Below are positions 37,739 through 47,507 of a DNA stretch of 64,000 nt, in pieces; position 1 is the first letter of the stretch; each line of letters begins with the position of its first letter. The DNA is from Kingdonia uniflora. Taxonomy: Eukaryota > Streptophyta > Magnoliopsida > Ranunculales > Circaeasteraceae. Under the pieces are notes generated by a model. The model made no database searches and was not told the origin of the DNA. It saw nothing but the letters and a program-made list of their open reading frames with translations. Where the stretch lies: positions 248,001 through 312,000 of the forward strand of contig JACGCM010002335.1 in NCBI GenBank assembly GCA_014058105.1, given 5' to 3'. The position numbers and the translations under genes were made by a program.

Positions 37739-40700
37739 TAGTAGTAATTAATATTCAATAAGATATCGTTTATTAAATTGTGTTCGTTCAATCGCTTCCG
37801 CATACTTGGTGTTTAACAACTTGGTACCAGAACTAGAACAATTTTGGCGGGTTTTTTTTTGGCGGAGATGGGTAAGAAAACACCGAAGAAGGTTAAGCAA
37901 CCAACTCAATGCAAACTTTTGAAGGCGGTGGAAGAATCTAATGCGTTACTAGTATAATCCAACAAAGAGCTCACCGCCTCAAACACATTGATGTCAAAAC
38001 AAAACGAGGCGATGATGATCGTGGTGATGTCAATACCAACGAGAAATTCCATGTCTAATGTGGATAATAACGAGCGATGGACAAAGAAAGGGGATCTGGA
38101 AACAAATATAGTTTCCATGACATGAGAGGTCGAGGCCGCAATGGTACTCCAAATAACTTCGGTACATGTTCTCGTATGGACAACTATCAGTCAAATCACG
38201 GTATTGACGCTACTAGGTACGGACACAACCACAGTATGACACTCAAGGGGTTGGTTACCAGGGAATTTTAGAGAGTCATGTCGCGAACGCCATTATTTAT
38301 GCGTTCCAGAATCTAAACTCTGACGTTAAGATTAACGTGTCAGATTTTGATGGGAAATCAGATGCAGAAGGTTTTATAGATTAGTTGAATAGAGTTGATA
38401 AGATGGTTGCATTCAAGAAGTGCACCGCGCAGAGGGCAGTGACATTGGTAGAGACGAAGCTGACGGGATATGCACTAAATTGGTAGGAAAATATTTAGTA
38501 GATATCCGGCGGTTATGATTATACTACTGATTGGGAGGTTATGAGGGGCGAGATGATGGCTCGTTTTATTTCGAGCACTTACGAGGAGGAAAGTTTTGCC
38601 AAACTTCAAACCCTACGTCAGGTTCGGAACTAGTCCGTGAATGATTATGCTAGTGACTTTTACATATTGTCATCTCGTGTTGTCTTATCAAAGTCAGAAG
38701 CACAAAGTTAGTCGTTTTCGTTTGGGTCTTGCAAAACGCCTTCAGGATGAGATGATTTTGTTCTCTCCATAGTCTTTGTCAGAGATAGTAGAGATGACTC
38801 GTTTTATTTGGCTGTTAGTGTAAAAATTCGCTATTGCTCATCACTAGCCACTATTCTTCGTGCCCATTATACAATGATAAACTTTTATACATTACGAGTA
38901 ATTTGGCACCCCAATATTTTATATGATATGTAAATGTTGATATCTTATGACAAAGCAGTTACATAAAAACTCTCATCTTTTATTTTTTGCTAGGTATAAT
39001 GCTCTCATCTCATTTTATGTAAACAGATTTGCACAGCCAAATCGTCAATCCCAAATGTCACTTTGGCTCCAGCCTCACATAAAGGTGAACTTGATGATTC
39101 TGCATTGGCCTTTATAGTCTTTAATGCTTTTCATTAATTCCATTACTGCCTTCACAGTGCTACTCAAAATTTGGGGAAATAGTCTATACATTGACTCGAT
39201 TTTTTCGAGATGTTAGGGAGTTCGATCTTGCAAGGCACATGCTAGCAAAAAGCGTAAACTTTGGTTAAGTAACTTTCAACGACCCTTTATTATTATTATT
39301 TTTTCTCAATATGCTTATGCATTTCAATATCTCTTGGGGCTCTTCTATTAGAATTTAGAACATCTACAATGTTATGTAAAATTCTTACAATGAAAGAAAA
39401 GGAAAAAAAAAAAGTTCCTCTGAAGTAGTCTTGTAAAATTGTTAAGATGGCGTAACGAAAAAGCAATCAACTTAACAACATGAAGGCTAGAATATTTATT
39501 TATAAGAATGGCAGGCCTTGTTTAGTGAGCCATCCACTGGCGGGAGACCGTTAAGAGTGGTGTCCCAAGCAAAAGCTTACTAAGAAAAAAGAAAAGAAAA
39601 GGTAAACAATGCCTAGCATCCCATTTTGTTGCCACTTTCTACCTTTTTTACACCCTCCTTTAACCATACCACTTAGACCACTGGGGCAAAATTAATTTGT
39701 AAGAACTCCATAATTCCAACCATTGGAGATGCTCTTGTTAGCAGGCTATTTTATGTTCTTTTATTCCCACATTGGTTATTCATAGAAGCAGTTTAATATA
39801 TCTCTCCTATATATAGAGAGTATGATGTAACCTAAATAATCAATTCAATAATAATATTTTCTCCCTCTAATCTATTTTCTACATGGTACCAGAGCGATTT
39901 ATCGAAGAATTTTTTTTATTTAGGGTTGCGATTTTGTTCTTGTCACGCTACGCTTTCCCTCTCTCCTCTCTTTGAAGAACGACAATTATCATGTTCTCTC
40001 TGGTAATGTTGTTTTAATTGCAACCTAAGCTTCAAAATTTCTTCTTGGCACATAAAAAGAACCTGCAGAATCAGATATGATGTATGTAAAATGGTTCTTG
40101 GATGATTTGATGGTGAAAACTTGGTTGATTAATTTGTAGTCGACGATCTCCGCCGAGTACTTATTCACGAACAATGCGCATCTAATTTGGGAATCACTTC
40201 GTAAGGTATATTCTCAGCGAGATAATAATGCTAGGATCTTCCAACTTTCCAATAAGATTATAAATTTTAAACAGGGTACTCAGACTTTGAGGATGTATTA
40301 TGCGATACTTCGATCGAGTTGGGAAGAATTATCTCATTATGATAGCTTCATTGAGTGGCCAACTATCACACCAAGTGAAAAGGTTCCTCCTCCACCTACG
40401 ACAACATAAATTTATGCGAAGATTGTGGAGAAGACTCGGGTATTTCAGTTTCTTGCAGGGTTTAATCCTGACTTTGAATATGCACGAGCTCATCTACTTG
40501 ACAGGACTCCTTTCCCAACTCTTGAGGAGGTACATGCATATTGTTTCTCCGATCAGAGTCGTCGGTCACCTATGCCTCTTATCTCCAGGATCCTTTCAGA
40601 GACTTCTACTATGGTTGTTCGTTATGCTTATCCGGTACCACCGTCAGTTCCTTCGCAGACTTCACAGACATCATCACCTAACCTTTCTCCATTACCCGCG

Positions 40701-43700
40701 GCTTCTAGTAACTCTTGTCCGTCGAGGAAGAAGTGTGATTATTGTGGTAAGTGGGGACATCTAAAGACAACCTGTCATGCTTTGCACGGTCGTCCTGCTG
40801 CTTATTAACCACCCCCATTTCAGTCCTCAACACACTTATCTGCCGACTTTAATATGCCAGATTCTTCGGCCTTTAGTGCTCTCTCTCAAGATGAGATCAA
40901 CAGGTTTTTGTCCCGCTTTCGCTTTAGGCTTGGTATGTAAGTTAAGAAAGTCCATCTATGGGCTTAAGCAGTGTCCTCGTACTTGGGATGATACATTTAG
41001 TACCGCTATGATTGACTTTGGTTATGTTTCGAGTAGTGTTTACCATACCTTGTTTCTTCGACATTCTGGTGGGAAGACTATTGCATTGCTTGTCTTTGTC
41101 GACGATATTGTTATTACAAGAGATGATATTCAGGGTATTCGTGACCTGAAATCTTATCTTTGTACCTGCTTTCAGGTGAAGGATCTCGGTCCCTTGTGTT
41201 ATTTCCTTGGGATTGAAGTTGCTCGTTCTAGTTCTGGTATTTTTATCTCTCAGAGAAAGTACATTCTTGATCTTCTCTCTGCTTCAGAACAGCTTGCATG
41301 TCGTCTTGCTGATACACCTCTAAAGCAGAATCATCGCCTGGCCGACTTTGAGGGGGAATTATTGGGGGACATTGGTCAATACCAGCAGCTTCTCATGCAG
41401 TAAACTTTGCATCCGCAACTACTATTTTTGCATCTCCGACTTTGCTTTGGATCGTTGACTCGGGTGCCGCCGATAATATGACTACTATGTCTTCTCTTTT
41501 TCGGTCTTATGTATCTAGTTCATGGCAACGGACTGTTCGTCTTGCCAACTGAGACTCCTATTGCTGGGAAGTGTCCTTCATGTCCCTCAGTTGGATACTA
41601 ATCTTCTTTCTGTTAGTAAGATTGCCAAAAATAAAAATTGCAGTTTAACCTTCTTTCTTGATTATGTTGTTTTTCAGAATCTGGTGTCACGAAAGATGAT
41701 TGGCAGTAGTTGTGAAGAAGGTGATCTTTATTTCCTGGATGAACTTGCCTCTTCTATTTCTCCTCAAGCTCTCCAGTTAAAGTCTGTGTTTAGTAGTGAA
41801 AATGTAAAGCGGGTGCTACGTTGGCATCACCGCTTGGGTTATATTTCCTTTAAGTATTTACGTTATTTGTTTCCGTCTTTCTTTTCTAAACTATCCGCGT
41901 CTGATTTGTCGTGTGAGACGTGTGAATTGGCTAAACATCGTTGTAGCACGTATTCGTTGAGTATTAATAAAACTTCATATTGTTTTGATATTGTGCATTC
42001 AGATGTTTGGGGTCCTGCCCCCGTTACCTCTGGTTTAGGATTTCGTTATTTTGTATTGTTCATTGACAATTTTTTGAGGTGTGCTTGGGTTTATTAGACG
42101 AAATCCGAGGATGAAGTCTCCTCTATTTTCCAGACATTCACCGCAATAGTCATACTCAGTTTGGAAAAACTATTAAAGTTTTTCGTTCCGATCAGAGTTG
42201 GGAATTTATGCCCTAAGGTCTTTGCAAATTCTGCAATGTCAATGCCATTGAGCATCAAACCTCTAATACGAAAACTATGCAGCAAAATGGCAAATCGAAA
42301 AGGAAAAATCGTCACATTCTTGATCTTGCTCGTGCTATGTCTATTGGCATGAATGTTCCCTTGTGTTTTTGGTCTGACGTTGTTCTTACGGCAGCGTTTC
42401 TTATCAACCGGTCTTCATCTCGAGTTCTTGGTTTTCCCACCTTGTAGTATATTTTTTATCCTGATCGTTCCGCTTTTTAGATTCCACCTCGTGTTTTTGG
42501 GTGTGTCTATTTTGTCCAAGTCACTGGGTCAACCTCTAAACTAGATCTTCGTGCTTTGAAATGTGTGTTCTTGGGTTACTTTCATGCACAAAAGGGTTAT
42601 AGGTGCTTCCATCCCTCATCCCGTCGTCATTTCACCTCAATGGACGTTACTTTCTTCGAACACGCTTCGTTCCATACGGACAGTGTTCTTTCTCAGGGGG
42701 AGTGTTTTCCAATTCGTCATCTTCCTTCAGACAATTTATCTATTTCTTCAGATCCACTTCCGTTGATTGTTTCGTGTGAGTTTGCAATCCCACCTTTAGT
42801 TTTACCTTCAGTTTCACGTCCTTTATAAGTTTATACTCAACGACATCCAGGACGTCAACCTCTTACACCAGACTGCCAAGCATCCTCTGTACTTCCAGGC
42901 CCGCCACCTGCCACCAATTCACCTTTATCAGGTATTGAGCCTTCTCCTACCTCTTTTATAGTAACTGATGATGATTCACATGTTTCTCATAGTGATGATG
43001 GTAAACCTATTGCTATTCGGAAAGAGAAGCGTAATGCAAGGAAGTTTGATAGATATTCAGATACAACGGTTTATTCTATCGCTGATTATACTTAAGATCA
43101 TCGTTTATCTCCTACTTACAAAGCTTTTCTAGTTTTTCTCTCTTTGGTTGATATATGTGTGATGAGGACTGACATGGGCGTGGTTGATAACCAGTAGGAC
43201 GACCGTGCAAAATACGACAGCTTCTCTCTATGTCTTCTACACCAGTCCTGATATGCAGCTGAAGTTCTTAGTTAGTTTATGCACAAGCTGTATCTTCCCC
43301 ATCTCCAGGCAGCTATTCATGTTCTTCGGTATCTCAAGGGGTGTCCTGGTAGTGGCATTTTATTTCGAGAACATGGTCATTCTTGAGTCAAGGCTTGGAC
43401 TGATGCTAACTTTGCATGTTCATTGCCCGATAGTCGCTCTACTTCTGGGTATTGTACCACTATTGGTGGTAATTTGGTTACATGGCGGAGTAAGAAACAA
43501 GATGTTGTTTACAGGTCCAGTGCAAAAGCTGAGTATAAGGCCATGGCTCAAGGTATTTGTGAGTTGATATGGCTTAAGCGTCTTCTACAAGAGCTTCAGA
43601 TACCGGTCTCTCTTCCTATGACGCTCTATTGTGACAACAAATCTACTATTGGCATTTTGGCTAATCCGGTGCAGAATGATTGTACCAGGCACATTGAGCT

Positions 43701-46700
43701 TGATCGCTACTTTCTGCATGAGCAGCTTAAATTGGAGATTCAGACTCTCTATGTTTCTACTTTGCAGCAGCTCGCAGATTTTCTCACGAAGGTCGTTAGT
43801 TGCAGATTATTTTTAGATGTTTTGTCCAAGTTGGGCATGTGCTATATTCATGCTCCAGTTTGAGGGGGAATGTTAGGAGGGCTATTTTATGTTCTTTTAG
43901 TCCCACATTGGTTATTCATAGAAGTAGTTTAATATCTCTCTCTTATATATAGAGAGTATGATGTAATCTAAATAATCAATTCAATAATATATTTTTTTCT
44001 CCCTCTAATCTATTTCTACAGCTCTTATTATCTTGTAACCTTAGCAAGTAGGAAATCTTCTTTTCCATGATGTTAAGAGGAGCTTAGCTAGAATCAGGTG
44101 CTAAGCCAGGATTGGAGCCTTGGCGGTAAGTTAAGCGGGCCGAGTTCCCCCAATTTTTCTCTTTTTGGAGCATTTCAGGAATCTCAACGTTAAAATCAAA
44201 CTCATAATAGCGCCAAAATGAAGCCCTAACTTGGTCAACTAATGGTAATACAAATTAAGAGTTTGGTATTCATGACAGCGAGTTCACACCCCAGTCTACT
44301 GTAACAATTTTCAAGTACTTCAGCAGCTAAGCTAGCCACATCTGAATGATTACATTCGTGAAATGATGGTTGCATATTTGCGCCCGACATGTTTAACTAT
44401 TATTATTATAATTCAACTTAACATCATGAAGAGTTTGTGTTTTTTTCCCTGGGATAATGTATAATGGTTTACCTTCAAATGCCTCTATTCTTTTCATTAG
44501 TCATTCACATTCCCTTTTTAGATCCTACAAAGTCATTACAAAAGGTTTCAGCTTCTCATGGCTTGTTTGCTTTGCATGATATTTTTCAGCAGGTCCTGAT
44601 CCTGCTGTAAAATCAATTGTGAATGAGGGAATAGATGAAATGCCAGAAGATGATACACCATTTGTGTCGGAGTCATCAAATCTGGTCAATAGTACGTATT
44701 CTAGTTTCTTCCATTAATTGTCTGATGTCTATGGAGTATAGAACGGAGCTAATTTCCAATGCATGGCTGACTATAACATTACTAGGGTACTGTGCAGGGA
44801 AGGAGACGTTTTTGTAACTTCACTCTTACAGTAAAATTGAAACTTTGTGCAATGCTGTTTCATAACGTCTTAAAGGGAAGGGTTATCTATGGAAACAACA
44901 ATTTCTAGGAACAGTATATCAGCTAATAACAAGAGGCTGTTATTTCCAAAGTTTAAATCAGACTTGCGATAACTCTCTTACCTAACAATTACCAAAATTA
45001 CGACCCAACTATTAATACGCTTAGCGAATCTTGTTATGTGACTACATGACAAGATTTGTGACATATTGTGGGATCAAATACATCATTCTCTGGTGCGATT
45101 GTTATTCGGTAAAAAGAATCCAAATGATGTTGATTGCTTAGTCCACTCTTGTATATGATTTTTTAGTGGTAAACAGAATCCAAATCTGTTTTTCTTATTC
45201 CTTTCTCTTTGGTCCTTGGGTTTTGTCATGCTTTCTATTGAGATATATAGTCCCACATTGGGCAAATCAACCCTTGCACCTCAAAATATAAGATCCTGGG
45301 GCTACTCCTCTCATTGCCAATTGGTTTTGAGATGAACCCTCCAGTTCAATTGCTTTCCATCTAGAAATGTTTTATTATCTGTGGCTTATAACTCCTTAAT
45401 TACTTATTTTTTAAGTAAAACAGAAATATAACCTGATTTTATTAATAAAAACCATTTGATCAATAGAATGGATGATAGTTTAATGTCTACTGAAATGTGA
45501 AACGTGGATTGTGTGTACGAAATGTTCCTGCATTTGTTTCTCTCGGATTGTATGATCCATAATGATATAAGCATTTGCCATCTTAATTTCTGCACACTAA
45601 CAGTGAATACTCTTGTACAGTTAATGCTAATGGAACTCAATGTGGGGACAAACATCTATTTACAAAAACTATCACTCATTTGGTACATCTTTTGAGATTT
45701 TGTGTGAATTTCATCATTTAGTGTTTAAATATTAAGAAAAGACTTTCTTCTTAACTTGCTGTATTTTGTGTTTGCAGACTGCAACCAATGATTGTGGCGC
45801 TAAAGTGCCAATATCTCATGTTCTTTCAGCGAAAAGAGGCAACAGCTTAATCGATATAGTTCCACCTGCAAATCGCTCCACTCTTGCAAATTACATGAAC
45901 AAGCATCCCTTAACTGTAAATCGTTCAAGAGATCTTTTTCAAAATCAAATAAAAGTTGAGACTAGTGACGTGATTGACTTAGCAAGTAATTCTATTTGGG
46001 ATGAATCTCAAAGAAGAAGAGAACAAATTGTAGCTTGTTCTTCAAAGAAGTCTAAACTGTTGAAGACAAATCCTGACGCTACACTACATTCTAAAAAACA
46101 AGAGTCTCATGAGAAGTTATATAATGCCGAAAAAACACACTTGTCGAGCTACTCAGTTTTCTCTAATATATCAACGAAACATGGGAAACAACCACAGTTA
46201 TCTTCGTGTGGGCAGGGAAAAGTTGTTCTCAATGACAGTAACAGAAAAGTTCAACACGTCCCTGAGGGTTCAGTTATTGTGCTTGATGATGATGGGACTT
46301 CTGAAGAAACTGATTCTCGTTTCCGAGATCGTACTAAAAAAGGTGTTCCGTCTAGTTCTAAACCTTGTGATGAAGAATTGCGAGGATCTGCATTTCTAAC
46401 TCAGGTGAAGTCTCATTCATCTATTTGGATTAGTTAGAATATGATGTATCGTAAAGCATCTTAATATGTTGAAACAACCCTCGATATTAAAAATGCTGAA
46501 AGTGTGAAACATACACAAAGTAAAGAAGGGTTTTACATTTTGTGCACTTCAACAGGTTCAAGAAAAGCTTAATCCAAGAGAATATGGGGAATTTGTTGGT
46601 TATATGAAGGCATTAAAGTCTAAGACAATGAGTATGAGCCATGTGCTGCAAGCAATTGCGAGATTATTTTCCACTCCAGAGAGGCTTATTCTTCGCGGCA

Positions 46701-47507
46701 GGTATGTCCTACAAGCACACACTTCCCTCAAATTACATTAGTACATCAGATTGCACCTTATTTTCAAATTAAAATGATTTCATAACTGAAATTACCTAAG
46801 ATTTAGTAAAGTAAACAATCTGGTTTTAAAAATAATTAGAAATGAACACTAAGCTAATAGACATACCTCATACTTGGAGAGTATCAGGAAAACTTGAAAC
46901 ATACTGTTCCGTAATTGCGACTAAAGACTATTAAAATCTGAATTGTTCTCTCTCTCTCTCATTATACAAATGAAGACTTGTGGTTGGAAGTTGCAAAATT
47001 TATAAGGAATTGGTCATGCACATGCATAGGAGGTTGCCAAACACGTAACAGATATTTGATCAAACAAGTTATTTTAGTTGTGGCTCCCACTGCTAATTTG
47101 TTTCTCATTTACAACTTAGATGCAAGTTTAACTCTCGAATCAGTTGCACCACACCTCCAACTAACCAAGAGATTTGTAACTCCGTTGCCCTTAAAATCCA
47201 CTTTTTTTTTTGCTCCCACGCAAGGTTTCAACAATCAATGAACGCTGTGTAATTTCGGTTTTCTTCTTAACTTCACAAAGTTTGTTCTTCTCTTGGATTA
47301 TGTTCGTTATTGAGGGCTGAGATTGTCTCACCGTCTTATGCATTGATTCTCTGAACCCTTTAAAAAAATTGTTCAAAAGCTTGTGACTATAACTATAGGT
47401 CTTATTCAAATTTGGCGTCTCACAGATTTAAGGATTTCGTCCATGTGAAGTGTCGCTCTATGTATGAGCAGCTTCTTATAGCTCTTGATGCAGAACCTGA
47501 CAGTTGA
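26685..47507 (+). CDS. RTEL1: Regulator of telomere elongation helicase 1 (RTEL1)
   Basis: Twenty-three GT-AG exons join to 3195 bases, 1064 residues: 26685-26786, 26892-27139, 27425-27573, 27737-27818, 27960-28107, 30614-30776, 31417-31593, 31722-31861, 32544-32589, 32706-32847, 32928-33082, 33193-33284, 33550-33657, 33784-33852, 34427-34513, 34762-34821, 34986-35101, 39027-39084, 39158-39263, 44593-44684, 45778-46404, 46556-46701, 47426-47507. It is an XPD-family 5'-3' DNA helicase. Visible are Walker A S-P-T-G-T-G-K-T (Lys48), iron-sulphur cysteines 130, 151, 159 and 195, DEAH at 238-241 and motif [12 protein letters not shown] from 674. A C-terminal harmonin-N-like helical domain lies at about 990-1060. 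RTEL1 dismantles D-loops and G-quadruplexes and protects telomeres in the nucleus. All catalytic residues seen are intact. The exon 20 donor and acceptor are the least certain junctions. Confidence 0.93.
28560..29180 (+). pseudogene. LINE reverse transcriptase remnant in RTEL1 intron 5
   Basis: Frame-hopping translation of 28845-28990 gives V-A-D-A-L-G-T-N and a D-D-F-K-E-A segment, as in plant L1 reverse transcriptases. Landmarks such as the GTGAGTATTGTT motif near 28608 and AGTAAAGTGAT near 29106 recur at 21282 and 21627, so both are copies of one LINE family. Numerous stops; dead. Confidence 0.6.
29240..29922 (+). pseudogene. Ty3/gypsy gag remnant in RTEL1 intron 5
   Basis: 29302-29450 encodes [15 protein letters not shown], the core of the retrotransposon gag domain. 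29737-29922 ends with a zinc knuckle [11 protein letters not shown], preceded by F-G, a variant of the CX2CX4HX4C nucleocapsid motif. The pieces are in different frames and an A-run (about 29590-29607) lies between them. It belongs to the same family as the gag fragment in intron 17. Confidence 0.7.
31644..31684. repeat. (TC)n(AT)n microsatellite in RTEL1 intron 7
   Basis: A TCTCTC run passes into ATATATAT within the 128-base intron between exons 7 and 8. Length changes here would alter the intron but not the coding sequence. Confidence 0.85.
31971..32476. mobile_element. Inverted-repeat element in RTEL1 intron 8
   Basis: The left end AAATCGTTGCCTATCTAGG and the reversed right end AAATCATTGTCTATATAGG match at 16 of 19 positions. 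The inverted repeat continues through GATTAGAATTCTAATC, for about 36 bases in all. The ~506-bp element has no coding capacity. A target-site duplication is not clear. A class II non-autonomous element is the best reading. Confidence 0.5.
35102..37330. other. First part of RTEL1 intron 17, repeat-derived, no gene identified
   Basis: This part holds the start of a 3.9-kb intron. A TGGCGGCTCCAGGATTTTGAA motif near 36859 is a terminal-type sequence common in plant repeats. The open frame 35729-36013 has no recognised family. Element borders could not be placed. Confidence 0.4.
37335..38830 (+). mobile_element. Truncated Ty3/gypsy element (LTR end, PBS, gag) in RTEL1 intron 17
   Basis: A TGGTACCAGAAC motif at 37822-37833 looks like the methionine-tRNA primer-binding site, so the LTR ends at about 37818 (TTTAACA). 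Its start was not located. A gag frame follows: an ATG near 37868 with a Lys-rich start, then at 38330-38480 the [13 protein letters not shown] and E-T-K-L-T-G-Y-A-L blocks. Many stops are present, and the similarity ends before exon 18. No pol, and no 3' LTR. Confidence 0.6.
37685..37734. repeat. (GA)n microsatellite
   Basis: An uninterrupted AG run of about 50 bases in the leader-like part of the gypsy LTR remnant in RTEL1 intron 17. Confidence 0.9.
39358..39734. mobile_element. MITE in RTEL1 intron 19, hit by the copia insertion
   Basis: The left end GAACATCTACAATGTT and the reversed right end GAGCATCTCCAATGGT form an imperfect terminal inverted repeat of the common plant GAGCATCTCCAA type. 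TTA precedes the left end (39355-39357). A TTA on the right can be read by joining 39735 to the bases after the copia element (44026-44027). TTA duplications suggest a PIF/Harbinger (Tourist-like) element. Confidence 0.5.
39736..39883 (+). repeat. 5' LTR of the copia element
   Basis: A 148-base repeat from TGTTAGCAGG to TTTTCTACA, with a TATATATAG promoter-like stretch. It contains CCCACATTGG, also present in a repeat remnant near 45255. Confidence 0.92.
40250..40808 (+). pseudogene. Copia gag remnant with zinc knuckle
   Basis: 40425-40808 encodes the distal gag: [13 protein letters not shown], then a Ser/Pro linker and the nucleocapsid knuckle [14 protein letters not shown]. Upstream gag sequence continues in other frames from about 40050. 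In a live element gag packages the RNA. Confidence 0.8.
40918..41400 (+). pseudogene. Displaced C-terminal half of copia reverse transcriptase
   Basis: The frame reads [12 protein letters not shown], then the catalytic F-V-D-D-I-V-I-T (Y-V-D-D in most relatives), then L-C-Y-F-L-G-I-E-V and [11 protein letters not shown]. These are the distal reverse transcriptase motifs of copia elements. They normally follow integrase, but here they sit between the gag-protease linker and the protease motif, about 1.9 kb upstream of the expected place. Confidence 0.85.
41401..42840 (+). pseudogene. Copia protease and integrase remnant
   Basis: The protease motif [10 protein letters not shown] is readable at 41449-41480, with an in-frame stop at the equivalent position in another frame. 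41522-42097 holds the GAG-pre-integrase and zinc finger (W-H-H-R-L-G ... C-E-T-C) and the start of the integrase core, H-S-D-V-W-G-P-A. Later core pieces are frame-shifted up to about 42840. Confidence 0.8.
43150..43863 (+). pseudogene. Copia RNase H remnant
   Basis: 43423-43863 stays open: [13 protein letters not shown], then [11 protein letters not shown] and the L-Y-C-D-N-K-S block, all RNase H landmarks, ending just before the polypurine tract. At about 43150 the sequence passes directly from the pre-reverse-transcriptase linker to this domain, marking the spot where reverse transcriptase is missing. Confidence 0.85.
43871..44020 (+). repeat. 3' LTR of the copia element
   Basis: A 150-base partner of 39736-39883, from TGTTAGGAGG to TTTCTACA, preceded by the purine tract and followed by GCTCT. 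Confidence 0.92.
45236..45355 (+). repeat. Short LTR- or TRIM-like remnant in RTEL1 intron 20
   Basis: AGTCCCACATTGGGCAAATC followed by CTACTCCTCTCATTGCCAAT resembles the conserved end of short plant LTR repeats. Borders and a partner were not found. Confidence 0.3.

Larger units (their letters stand above)
39736..44020 (+). mobile_element. Ty1/copia element with complete ends but rearranged interior
   Basis: The LTRs are short: 39736-39883 and 43871-44020. A perfect 5-bp target-site duplication GCTCT flanks the element (39731-39735 and 44021-44025). A TGGTACCAGAGC primer-binding site starts at 39884, and a purine tract TGAGGGGGAA ends at 43870. The interior is decayed and out of order: gag with zinc knuckle, then the C-terminal half of reverse transcriptase, then protease, integrase and RNase H. 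The N-terminal half of reverse transcriptase is absent. The LTRs differ at roughly a dozen places including indels, so insertion is not recent. It lies in RTEL1 intron 19 in the sense orientation. Confidence 0.9.
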
